From contig LWCA01000538.1 of NCBI GenBank assembly GCA_001642005.1, forward strand, positions 1 through 24,051: DNA of 24,051 nucleotides. Direction: 5' to 3'. The position numbers and the translations under genes are program-made. Within the stretch, counting starts at the first letter, position 1, and the number at the start of each line of letters is the position of its first letter. Under the pieces are notes generated by a model. That model made no database searches. It was not told the origin of the DNA and worked only from the letters and a program-made list of their open reading frames with translations. Positions 11,701 through 20,465 of this stretch are shown here, one piece after another. Source of the stretch: Intoshia linei (Eukaryota > Orthonectida > Rhopaluridae).

Positions 11701-14700
11701 AAGTGCAAAGTCTAGGGTCAGACAAAAATTTTAAATTATTATTTTTCTAAGTGCATATTATAATATCAACCCTTAGACTCTAAGGGTTAGAGTCTAATTT
11801 TAATTTAAAAAGAAAATTTAATATAAGTTATTACTAACTTATAATTATAATAATAATTTATTAGTATCTTATTAGTAAAGAAATAAAAATTAATTTCAAA
11901 TATGAGCCATAAAACTTAAAATGGTGAGCTGCAAAATTCATATTAAATAATAAAATACATTTACAACAAGCCCATTACTAATATCTAAGTAATTTTGTTA
12001 TTATTAAAATATATGAGTAGTACTCATTGAGTACTCAAATCCGTGTAGTTTTGATTTTATCGAAAATTTTGAGTACTTTGGAGTCTAAGGGTTAAATATA
12101 GATAATTATCCATTGCATACTAAATATTACATTATTTATTACTAAAAAATGGAAATTCAACTACAATGTCAAAAGCTTTGGCTATTAACATGGCTGATGC
12201 GGCATTTTAAGCGAAGCGATATTATAATATTTATTAAATCAACGCCAAATTTGAAAAAAATTTCAAATACAGTTTTTCCGGGGGTGTTGGCAAAATAAAT
12301 TTTAACCTCTCAAACTCACATCTTACGGGTTAATAAGCTCAATTATCCTTTTTTTTGAAAATCAAACGAAGTTAAATCATCAATTTAAATTAAAAAAAAA
12401 AGATTATTCTGATAGAGCTTATTCCAGTCGATATAAATACAAAATTCCAACCCCAGAAATCTACGCAGTCCCGGTGAAACATAATTTTTAATATATTATC
12501 AACCAATATTTTTCAAATATTTCGATTAAATTCAAAAATTGAAAATGTAAATATTGACCCTACAATTTCTAAAAAAATGGGCATTATACGTCTACACATT
12601 TCCAATAAAAAAATATGGGTGAAAATCTATATAATTCATTCTTTCGCAATTTTTCAATCTCAAATTCTCATTTTCAAAACATTTTGTTTAAAATTTAAAT
12701 TAAAACTACAACAACGATTACTAAGTAATACAACTTTGTTATTATCATTTTTATATTTATTACAATCTTTTGCAATATTGGTAAAATTCGCCTGAAATAT
12801 GTTTATAAATGAAGATTCCGTTAATTATTGCTACATAATTGGTATTTTTAAGTATTTATTAAATTGGTACTGAATAGATATCATCACATTGAAAATAATA
12901 AAATGGCTTTTTATAATTTTAATTTTTTATGGAATTTATGCTATTTATGACAATTTTTAAAATTGGACTGTTTTTACTTTATTTTTAATATTATACACAT
13001 TCTGTCTAATAAATTAAAAAATTGAGATAAATTGTTTTTAAAATTCTTTACGCAAATTTTAACAAACAAAATTAAGATGGAATAATTCACTTTATAGTAA
13101 AAAGTAATGTGATATGACGGTTCCACCTTAAACAAGTTTGGGAACCACTCTTTTAAAGGATTGATAATAGTGAATAGTAAGATTTTTAAGTTAGATTTTC
13201 AACGTGAATTTATTTTTTTGGTATAATAAAAATGTGCCCTCAGCAAAGTTAAGTGCTGTTTGTACGTAGTAATTAACAATCAACCGAGTATAATATATAA
13301 TTAAAAAATAGACACATAAAATCTAAATAAAAAGTAGACAAATCCTTTCCCAGTGTTGAAATAATAGATCCATTATTTTATCAATGAATTATTGATTTTC
13401 TATTCTTATATCCATTTTATTAAATTTTTGATAAAAGGAAATGGAATGATATTAATATTAAATTATGTCATTAAGATGAATTATTAATTATTATTTTTCT
13501 ATTAATCGGATTATCTGAATTCGTATGTAATCAAAAAATTGGAAAAGTTTTATAGGCTTTTTATAATTTTTAAGTTTTATCGAAAAAAGAATTTGATAAT
13601 CTTTGAAATGTCTTTGATGAAAAATAGAGTTCACTCCGATTAAACCTAGATAATGCGGATTATTTTTATTTTATCTAGTAATTCAAGTACCAGGAATCAT
13701 AGATATCAATAGTCTGTCGCTAATTAAATAAAGCGATGACCGTTTTATAAGTGTGCCGTGAGTTTTTTATAATATAAATGTATTTTTTAAGTAAAAGTAA
13801 ATGGACATTGATGGTTATTTTTTATAAACTTTTCAAAGTCTATATTTTGTTATCAGCTTAACTACCGAATAAAAGAAAAATGAGAAATTATCAAAATCGA
13901 AGATGAAATAAAAAATATTTTGTCGAGATCAACCACGTTTCAATCTATTTACTCTGAAAAGCATTCAAACTCCGTATAGCCATATGTTAATACAAAATAT
14001 TGAATAATTACAATAATTTCTATAATTTAAAAATATAAAATTAACCCAAAATTTTAATATAATATAAATTCTGAGATAAGTTCTTTAAATCATATGCATT
14101 ATAATAAATTGCTACCTCAACAAAGTGCATTTTCACTACTGAAACCTCTTAAGAAGATTATTCACCAAAGTTTTTAGAGATTGTAAATAAAAAGTGATTT
14201 AGAAATTTTTTAATTTTGAGAACGACCGATTTATAGTATATTAATAAAGTGGTCAAGTTATCGCATCCCAAAGATCAAAAATGTATTTTAATTTATGGAT
14301 GACACTATTATTTTCCAAAAATATTATAAAGAAAACTAGGTTCATTGCTATGTACTACGTACAAACAGCACCTAGCTCTGTCGAGGGCACATTTTTATTC
14401 TACCATTTTTGCCCTGAAGATATATTTTTTTAATTCTCGAACTCGTTTGATTTTTAAAAAAAAGGACAATGGGGCTTTTTGACCCGTAAGATGTGAGTTT
14501 GGGAGGTTGAAATTTATTCTGCTACCACCCCGGAAAAAACTGTAATTGAAATGTGGACTTTATAAATTCTAAGACTGGTAGTTATTGAAATAAACGGTAA
14601 CACAAACAGAAACCAATATTGCAAAGCATATTATATAAGTAAGGATATCATTTTTTAGTTGCTAATTACTTCTTTGGAGCGTTGAAATTGTAAAAATATT

Positions 14701-15936
14701 TTACGCGCCGGTACATGTAACTTATACTAAAATTTAGCATATTGGTTATCAACGATTGAGGAATCTCAATGTATTATTTATCCGAAATAAATAAGATATT
14801 TTTAATACATTTTTAATAGTTTTTTAAAATTGTATCCATAATCTTCGCGGACCACCGGTGGGACAACGCTGCTGTATATTTTTATTGCATATTTTGTAGT
14901 AAAATCAACTAACCAAATCAAATAAACCATGTTTATAAAAAAAGTAAGAACAACCCTGATTAAATATAAATTGATTTTATTAATTTAATAACATTTTTAA
15001 ATTTTAAATCAAATCAATTTGAATACATTTAAATGACTAAATTACACAATTAACTTTTTATAGTGAAAGTACTTCAACTATTGATTAAAATTAAAAGTAA
15101 AATCACGCACATAAATTACTCGAGACACATAATCCTGAATAATTACAATAAAAATAATGTAATACACAAAATGAAATAAAAAATATACCTTGAGAATTAG
15201 AATACGTGTTATTGAACGATCGATAAGTTAATTCACAAGAAATAAAATTGTGTAACTTTAAAAGACCTTGCTGAGGGTGATATTGGTTTTTACAGGTTAA
15301 ACAATAAGAAATTTTGCATGAAGTACAAAATTGGTTTGCATCGTGCTGTAAGCAAATTTGACATTGATCTATATTTTTGAATTTTGAACTAAACTGTGGA
15401 ATCAATTGCTTAAAAATGGACTCAGTGTCCGACTTATCATTTGCATTTGAAACGGAATATTGTTTAATAATTTGAATTAAATTTTCATCCACACTTAACA
15501 AATCAATTGAGCCATCAATTGCCTCAAAACAAAAAGGGCAAACTGAATTTTCATTGAATAATAGACAATTTTTGTTGTCTATATACGAATTATCGATTGA
15601 TTTAACGTCAAATGTTTTTATCGCATCGGGATATAAATATTTATCTCTGTTATTTACTCCGGATAAACCCGAATCGCCATCATTTGATTGAATATCCTTG
15701 TCTAGCCACGTGTCTGCAGGATTTATATTGAGTCTTTCATATCTTTGTGAAATTTCATCATTGTATTTATTCAAATACTTGTAGTTACTTATACAACATT
15801 TGCATATAGTGTGACCGCATGGTAAGTTTACAGGTTCCCGGTACACATTATTACAGTAGTTGCATATTAGAGAATAGTTTATGTTTTTTAGTTTCTTCCA
15901 TTTCCTCAATTTTTCAGTTTTTTTCAATTTATTCAT
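5464..15936 (-). CDS. TRIM9: TRIM9/TRIM67-type E3 ubiquitin ligase (RING, two B-boxes, coiled coil, FN3, SPRY), nine exons, 743 aa
   Basis: Joined exons are 15936-15189, 11156-10942, 10289-10194, 9819-9586, 9187-8995, 8488-8334, 8293-8164, 6686-6498 and 5735-5464; 2232 coding bases with all phases agreeing. Domains: RING (C25, C28, C40, H42, C45, C48, then 84 residues, C133, C136); B-box 1 (C192 to H229); B-box 2 (C275 to H308); coiled coil about 322-431; a COS-like region about 432-495; FN3 about 500-590; SPRY about 592-740. The long RING insertion carrying a DSG motif, and a B-box 1 with an HP-x2-G-x4-H ending, are hallmarks of TRIM9/TRIM67. Known members are cytoplasmic, microtubule-linked ubiquitin ligases acting in axon guidance and vesicle release. 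Length is typical of the family. The sequence is divergent: the SPRY HYWE block reads HNWM. The start is the first ATG after an in-frame TAG, with A at -3. It could be a lineage-specific paralogue rather than the orthologue. Confidence 0.82.
6498..6686 (-). CDS. TRIM9: Exon 8 of the TRIM9-like gene: first half of SPRY
   Basis: Phase 1 in and out, acceptor AAATTTTAG, donor G|GTTACT. The blocks NLRTISFDNNAVVSC, NGSHNWM and ICMGV match the LSNDN-x-TV, G-x-HYW and the GVA strands of SPRY domains. The family's HYWE is changed to HNWM. Confidence 0.74.
6815..6850. repeat. Copy of the ACCATTTTTA dispersed repeat
   Basis: AAATCTAACCATTTTTAATA and the following ACTTTTACCAAC match the left arm of the fold-back near 3.0 kb. 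Lies in intron 7 of the TRIM9-like gene. Confidence 0.5.
7656..7770 (-). pseudogene. Possible extra SPRY exon with a one-base frameshift
   Basis: Between exons 7 and 8 of the TRIM9-like gene, an acceptor-like ATATAGAG is followed by DPNLLKNTSDLYF, resembling the DP...DL strand that opens TRIM9 SPRY domains. The frame then meets TAG. Shifting by one base at about 7698-7705 leaves it open to a good donor G|GTAATT at 7655. Its length (115 bp) breaks the frame, whereas skipping it keeps the frame. It may be a decayed exon, an alternative exon, an assembly error, or chance. Confidence 0.3.
7858..8087 (+). repeat. Dispersed repeat, copy B (intron 7 of TRIM9-like gene)
   Basis: About 230 bp matching 14418-14646 along its whole length, including ACCCGTAAGATGTGA, GGGAGGTTGAAATTTATT, TTCTAAGACTGGTA, AAATAAACGGTAACAC and ATTATATAAGTAAGGAT. 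No terminal inverted repeats seen; type unknown. Confidence 0.85.
8164..8293 (-). CDS. TRIM9: Exon 7 of the TRIM9-like gene: second half of FN3
   Basis: 43 codons plus one base, acceptor ATTATATAG, donor CCGG|GTAATT. It reads LDFNQVYSIVI, the typical L-x-F/P-x3-Y strand of FN3 domains, then a Thr-Pro-Pro linker toward SPRY. Confidence 0.76.
8334..8488 (-). CDS. TRIM9: Exon 6 of the TRIM9-like gene: first half of FN3
   Basis: Two bases plus 51 codons, phase 1 in and 0 out, acceptor CCAATTAG, donor AAA|GTATAT. It carries the strand NSINISW with the conserved FN3 tryptophan. Read-through past the donor hits a stop within ten codons, so the following 40-bp intron must be removed. Confidence 0.74.
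8676..8925. mobile_element. hAT-like MITE, 250 bp
   Basis: Terminal inverted repeats CAGGGTCATGGAGAG and, read inward from the other end, CAGGATCGTGGAGAG (13 of 15 match). It is flanked by 8-bp duplications ATTTATAT (8668-8675) and ATTTACAT (8926-8933), one mismatch. An 8-bp target duplication and CAG ends are hAT traits. No transposase inside. Sits in intron 5 of the TRIM9-like gene. Confidence 0.82.
8995..9187 (-). CDS. TRIM9: Exon 5 of the TRIM9-like gene: end of coiled coil and COS-like region
   Basis: 64 codons plus one base, phase 0 in and 1 out, acceptor AATTATTTAG, donor G|GTAATT. The helical pattern continues. Its position before FN3 matches the COS box that binds microtubules in class I TRIM proteins. 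That identity is by position only. Confidence 0.7.
9586..9819 (-). CDS. TRIM9: Exon 4 of the TRIM9-like gene: coiled coil
   Basis: 78 codons, phase 0 to 0, acceptor TTTTAATTAG, donor CTG|GTATGC. Rich in Lys, Glu, Asn, Leu and Ile in a helical pattern, fitting the antiparallel dimer helix of TRIM proteins. No stop in frame. Confidence 0.75.
9841..9937. repeat. AAT-rich simple repeat
   Basis: Runs of AAT and AAAT with recurring TATAATCTATTA, in intron 3 of the TRIM9-like gene. Confidence 0.7.
10194..10289 (-). CDS. TRIM9: Exon 3 of the TRIM9-like gene: start of coiled coil
   Basis: 32 codons, phase 0 to 0, acceptor TATATCTAG, donor GAG|GTATAT. It reads a heptad-rich stretch including HLSEKAKDV, which parallels the LS-x-KA block that opens the TRIM9 coiled coil. 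It ends in HEFE, like the EFE of that family. Confidence 0.75.
10942..11156 (-). CDS. TRIM9: Exon 2 of the TRIM9-like gene: B-box 2
   Basis: Carries C275, H278, C288, C291, C296, C299, H305 and H308, a full type 2 B-box. Donor AAG|GTAACA, phase 0. The acceptor is uncertain: the AG at 11158-11157 gives the phase needed by exon 1, while a stronger-looking acceptor ending at 11176 would create a stop when joined directly to exon 1. A small unseen exon in the 4 kb intron could change this junction. Confidence 0.8.
12261..12373 (-). repeat. Dispersed repeat, partial copy C (intron 1 of TRIM9-like gene)
   Basis: The reverse complement matches the first half of copies A and B (CGTTTGATTTTCAAA, CCCGTAAGATGTGAGTTTG, CCCCGGAAAAACTG) and then stops. 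Confidence 0.8.
13220..14404. mobile_element. Non-autonomous terminal-inverted-repeat element, 1.2 kb
   Basis: Ends at about 13220-13285 and 14339-14404 are inverted copies of about 66 bp. Both read inward as GGTA-x-AATAAAAATG, then TGCCCTC, then GTGCTGTTTGTACGTAGTA. The inside has no open frame of note. No clear target duplication, so the superfamily is open. Confidence 0.75.
14418..14646 (+). repeat. Dispersed repeat, copy A (intron 1 of TRIM9-like gene)
   Basis: Full-length partner of 7858-8087. It begins 13 bp after the end of the terminal-inverted-repeat element 13220-14404. Confidence 0.85.
15189..15936 (-). CDS. TRIM9: Exon 1 of the TRIM9-like gene: RING and B-box 1
   Basis: Starts at ATG 15936-15934; an in-frame GTG two codons earlier is not a likely start in an animal. 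It ends CAAG|GTATAT, phase 1. The lysine-rich N-terminus is followed by RING residues C25 to C48, an 84-residue insertion, then C133 and C136. B-box 1 is complete: C192, C195, C204, C207, C212, C215, H220, H229. Confidence 0.88.
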
Positions 15937-16884
15937 TTTCACTTCAGAGTACTAATTACTGGTTAAAATTACAAATGATGAAAATTAATAAATTATAATA
16001 ATCAACATGTGAATAATTTGCTATCAAATTTCATATTGGATCAAACATTCATTGAGTGAAACATTGAAATATAAAATTTGCCGCTCACCGTTTATTGTTT
16101 ATTTTTTACTAGTATGCGCGCAAACATCAGCGCTATAAGAATTTGATGCACTAAATGTGGTAAAAGTTGATACCACGCCTCAATTAATTAAAATTTAGCT
16201 CCATTTCAAATTTGTCTCCAAAAAGTCTACATATTATGATTATACGTAGTAGCCATAAATTTTTATCGATATCATTTATGAATGTCACATTATATATTCC
16301 ATTCACACTTTCAATGCTCAAATATTTTAATATTGATGAAAATAAATACATTTTTTTTAATTTTGGTTTTTTTTATATTTTTGTTTTTAATTTTAATATT
16401 TACAATACTTTTTTTTTGTATGTATTTTTGATAATTTGTTTATATTTTACATAATCTGATTAGAGTGAGACTTATAATCACTAATTAGTCATAATCGTCT
16501 GTCATATTTTAGATATTCTACATATCATGTAATATCAGATCGATTTATTTTATTTTTATAATTTAATTTTACGGTTAATATAATATCAATCGACGGTAAT
16601 CTATTTTGGACGGCTAAGACTGGATTTGGTACTGGGAAAATTATTAATTTTTGAATATTCGTTGATGACAAAGTTAATCTTACTCAGTCGCACAGATGAG
16701 TTATAGAAGGGTTAGGAGATATAGAAATTGACTGATTTTTGACTAAATCGGTAATTATAATTATAAATTGTTGTTTTTTTTTGATTTAGAATTACATTTG
16801 TTATTCTAAGGATGACCGTTAAAGGAAAAAAAATTTTTTTCTTTAACAACACTTAAAGTTATCCATTACAGTGTCATCTTAGAG
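15937..16884. other. Upstream flank of the TRIM9-like gene
   Basis: Should hold its 5' UTR and promoter. No convincing core promoter motif or exon stands out. A short plus-strand open frame near 16.2-16.45 kb is AT-biased low-complexity sequence. Confidence 0.5.
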
Positions 16885-17532
16885 CAGGGGTCGGCAACCT
16901 TTTCCATCGCTTTTTTTTAGGATTTAGAAATAAATCTTTATTTCAAAATTATTTAAAAAGTTATCAATTTCTCGGCCACTATTTGGAGCAGTGATTTTTA
17001 ACTCATGCGCCGCGGCTCATTGGTGTTTCATGAATAGTATCAAGGTGCGCCGAAAATATATTTGAGCTTATTTTATAATAAAGTTTTTTTTTTATTTTAA
17101 AAAATTTTATAAATTATAATTGTAGTTTCAAATTTTTACTTTGAAAATTCTTTTATGAACATTATTTAATGTACTATTGAATAATGTAATTATATTTAAT
17201 AATATGATAAACACCAAAATATCAATATATTTCATCATGTATCAAATGTTCTTTAGTAAATTTTAGTTCACCAAATAAAAGTATTTTTTTAATGTTACGA
17301 TTGATAGTATTACGATATTATATTTTTATCGTTTTTAATCTTTGCACATTTCGAATATCAAAGTGAGTTTGCTATCAAAATTTAAGGTGCGCCCTAATTT
17401 TTTATGTAATTTACAAGAGCACAATGAAGTAAAAAAGGTTAAAAAACACTGATTTGGAGTGTAACAGTTTATTCACCAAACAAATTTTAACTTTAAAAAG
17501 TTTAAAAACATTTTGATGTTTGTTGACCACTA
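16885..17532. mobile_element. Old hAT-like element interrupted by a younger MITE
   Basis: Begins CAGGGGTCGGCAACC, a common hAT-type end. The segment TTGTTGACCACTA at 17520-17532 resembles its inverted partner (10 of 14). No matching target duplication is left. The MITE 16989-17451 lies inside it. Confidence 0.4.
16989..17451. mobile_element. hAT-type MITE, 463 bp, with perfect target duplication
   Basis: Ends CAGTGATTTTTAAC and, inward from the other end, CAGTGTTTTTTAAC (13 of 14). It is flanked on both sides by the identical 8-bp ATTTGGAG (16981-16988 and 17452-17459). No coding capacity. Confidence 0.92.
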
Positions 17533-17599
17533 TTCAATCCTTTTTATTAATTTTAGAAAAAACAATACAATGTATTGTTTTTAATATATAAAGGTAATA

Positions 17600-17630
17600 T
17601 TAGTATATCAAGGACAAACAGGACAACCCT
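17600..17630 (+). repeat. Direct repeat, copy 1
   Basis: TTAGTATATCAAGGACAAAC continuing AGGACAACCCTCTAT; matches 17735-17769 with two changes. Confidence 0.75.
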
Positions 17631-17734
17631 CTATGCAACGGTTGATGAAAACACCTTTTAAATGATAATTGGCATCCCTACATTCATTCTTAACGAAGCG
17701 TATGTTTTAGTATATTTTAGCTATCGCTGTGGGC

Positions 17735-17769
17735 TTAGTATATCAAGGTCAAACAGAACAACCCTCTAT
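17735..17769 (+). repeat. Direct repeat, copy 2
   Basis: TTAGTATATCAAGGTCAAAC continuing AGAACAACCCTCTAT, 135 bp after copy 1. Origin unknown. Confidence 0.75.
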
Positions 17770-18397
17770 TTCAATTATATTACATGTCATGTAGAATAAT
17801 ATAGGAAAAATGCTATCATAAAAATTTTAATATTGCGTAATATACCGCATTTCTCGATTGATAATTTTAAATATTCCTTTAATCATGTATGTCAATAATT
17901 CAACTGTATTAATTACTATATTATTTTGATTTGTCATATTGACTAAATTCGTACAACCATTAATAAAATTTTAACAATATATACTATTATCTATCTATTA
18001 ATGAAAATTTATAATTTATATACATAATTTTTTCATCTTTTAATCCCGTTAACCAAAAAATATCAGTTCATGAAAGATTTTATGCATAAATTAAATGTTA
18101 ACATCTTAAAAACTTAACTAGCTAAAATACACGTGGTACTTCTTTCAATTTGCATATCATTATTTTATGAAAGATTTGACAACGTAAAAATAGGCAAATG
18201 TGACAAATATCATTTACTTTTGAAATACGCCTCGGGTGATAAATTTTTTTTAAATTAGCTATTCAAATTTTTCATTGCATTTTAGTTATTTTAGAATGTC
18301 ATTGCGCAATTTTTGTTTGTTGTATGACAAGCGTGTTTATATAAATTAGATAGAAAATAGTCATATTGCAGTTCACGAACAGCATTTGTTATTTATA

Positions 18398-18837
18398 CTG
18401 TACATTATATTGCAAAAGTCTACATTCACCCTACTTTTTGATGAAGTAAATGCATTTGTATCCAGCATAATAAGAGCATACATGATATCTTGTACATTTT
18501 TTTCCCTGGAAGTAAACTTCTAATTGGTTCATATTTACCGATTTCCTCGCCCACCTCTTTTTTTTCTGAAATTGAAAATTTCTGAAAATAGTATTAAATT
18601 TAACACACCTAGTTTTAGTTGGCTGCCATCAAAGCTATAGTACATATGTATATATTAACATTTTTTTATATCAATGCTTAAAATCAAAAAAAATTTGACA
18701 CCCTAATGTCCATTTTATTACAATTTACGTTAATTTTTATATATCTTTATCGTTATAAAAATAAATTTAAAGCATTATTATACTTGCTTCATCAAAAATG
18801 GTAGTATATGTAAACTTTTGCAACGAAGTGTACAATG
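18398..18837. mobile_element. Tc1/mariner-like non-autonomous element, 440 bp
   Basis: Inverted ends of about 50 bp: each reads inward through TGTACA, TTGCAAAAGT, TACAT and TTTTTGATGAAG. TA dinucleotides flank both ends (18396-18397, 18838-18839). The GCAAAAGT-x-TACAT section resembles Tc1-family ends. Inside there is no transposase frame. Confidence 0.7.
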
Positions 18838-19973
18838 TAATTATACATGTGTATTAAAGTGTTTCATAAAAAATAAATAATCATATTTTTGAAATTCCAT
18901 AACTATATTAGTTATTAAATATAAAAAAATGATAGTTCCAGGATATGAATAAATTTCAATGAATATTGAAGGTACCATGGATACTGCCCATGTGTGATGA
19001 AAATAATAATATTTACTGTGTGAATTTATTATAATCATTCACATATTACTTGTTTAGGAATATAATTTTTTCAATTTCTGATTTGATAAAAGTTCTTTTA
19101 TATAATACTATATTTATGTAACGCGCGCACTGATATATAATTAAAAGCCGGTGCTTTATCAATAAATCCAAGATTATATTATATTGTATCATATCCTTTA
19201 CATTTATCATCAGCTTTTGCAACCAAAGCGGTCATACTGTCGTTGTATTTACAAATTTTGAATTATTCTATCGTTCATGGCAGTATTCTGAATCTTAGGA
19301 GCATCAATCAAACTTTACGTCAGAAAAGGAAATATTTTTGTCATTGACTATATAATAGTAAACATATAGGAAAACTATAAATGGCCAAGCTAATTGAACC
19401 GTTGGGAATTGGTCAAAAATATTTTAAAATACATATTACTTTAGAGATACTATCATTTTAAACCCTAAGGATATTTTATATAACAACCCATGGGACACCT
19501 AAATGTGTATAAAAAATATATATAAAGTGTTATAATAATATATTGTTGGATTTTGACAGAATCTTGATAACAATTTTCATTAATGGACAAATGAACAAAA
19601 ATGATAAGTATCATTTATTAATATCATGGAAAATTTTTAGTTTCTCGGAATTCTATTCTATTAATAATTGATTGGCATTCAAAAGCATCATTATCGTTAA
19701 TATATTATGTAACAAATGTTATTATATTTATTGTGATTGTATCTCATTCACAAATGATATTTACGGCTAATATGAGTGATAGAATCAGAAATAGTGAATT
19801 GAACTTAAACCCAAAATTATGCCTCTCAATAAAGCTGATTTATTACATATTAAATTGAGATTAGTATAATCTGTAGTTATAATCAATTAATAATAATTAT
19901 AATTGTTACTCAACTACATAATATTAAAATCATTTAGAATTTTCGAGATTTCTGAAATTGACATACTATATAC
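18838..19973. other. Intergenic DNA, no gene seen
   Basis: A short minus-strand open frame near 18.84-19.04 kb has no recognisable domain and no splice context I can defend. Confidence 0.45.
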
Positions 19974-20142
19974 CAGGTACACTGTATTACCATACTTTTT
20001 TCACGGGAGACCGGTAATAAATTATAACATGTATCGCGGGCCATTAAAGCGTTATTACTAGTTATCATTAAATAAAATTGATAAAAAACGTAATAAATTG
20101 ACTTCTTATTGGTAAAAATTTTTTGGGATTTGGGAAACGCTG
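19974..20142. mobile_element. Probable hAT-like MITE, 169 bp
   Basis: Starts CAGGTACACTG and ends GGGAAACGCTG, with flanks CTATATAC and CTATATAT (7 of 8). The end style TTGGGAAACGCTG recurs in many invertebrate hAT MITEs. The inverted repeats themselves match poorly. Confidence 0.5.
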
Positions 20143-20192
20143 CTATATATAATTATATATAACTAGTGAATAGAAGTATATACGGTGTAAAC

Positions 20193-20457
20193 CAGGACTC
20201 TGAAACCAGTGGCAAAAAAATAATTTTGGTGGCCCTATGTATTTTGGAGTAAATATGTAAATTATTTATTTTTAAATTTAAATGACCTTATCTTTTTATT
20301 GTTACATTAATGTAAATTAAGTAAATGCGATAATGCATTATGCGAATGATAAATTTATCGAAATTAATCCTCATTTGATATTATACTAATAAAACGGCGC
20401 CGTAGAATTTTTTGATGTAAAAAGTAACCACAAAATGCAAAAGGCTACCGATCCCTG
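20193..20457. mobile_element. hAT-like MITE, 265 bp, with perfect target duplication
   Basis: Starts CAGGACTCTGAAACC and ends GGCTACCGATCCCTG, imperfect inverted ends. Both sides carry the identical 8-bp GTGTAAAC (20185-20192 and 20458-20465). No coding capacity. Confidence 0.85.
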
Positions 20458-20465
20458 GTGTAAAC

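Larger units (their letters stand above)
11157..15188 (-). other. Intron 1 of the TRIM9-like gene, 4.0 kb
   Basis: Largest intron, between B-box 1 and B-box 2. It contains the 13220-14404 element and repeat copies A and C. I found no further exon, though a small one could be missed. Confidence 0.7.

Noticed and set aside
12577-12795. Plus-strand open frame inside intron 1 of the TRIM9-like gene
   Set aside because: Low-complexity hydrophobic reading of AT-rich intron DNA, next to a dispersed repeat, without splice or start context.
14836-14873. GCGGACCACCGGTGGGACAAC island resembling the end of a hAT MITE
   Set aside because: No partner end and no flanking duplication could be found nearby.
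16212-16454. Plus-strand open frame of 80 codons upstream of the TRIM9-like gene
   Set aside because: Made mainly of Phe, Ile, Asn and Tyr codons from T- and A-rich runs; no domain, and it looks like composition-driven chance.
18841-19038. Minus-strand open frame of about 65 codons
   Set aside because: Starts at the edge of the Tc1-like element, has no recognisable motif, and no neighbouring exon with matching phase.
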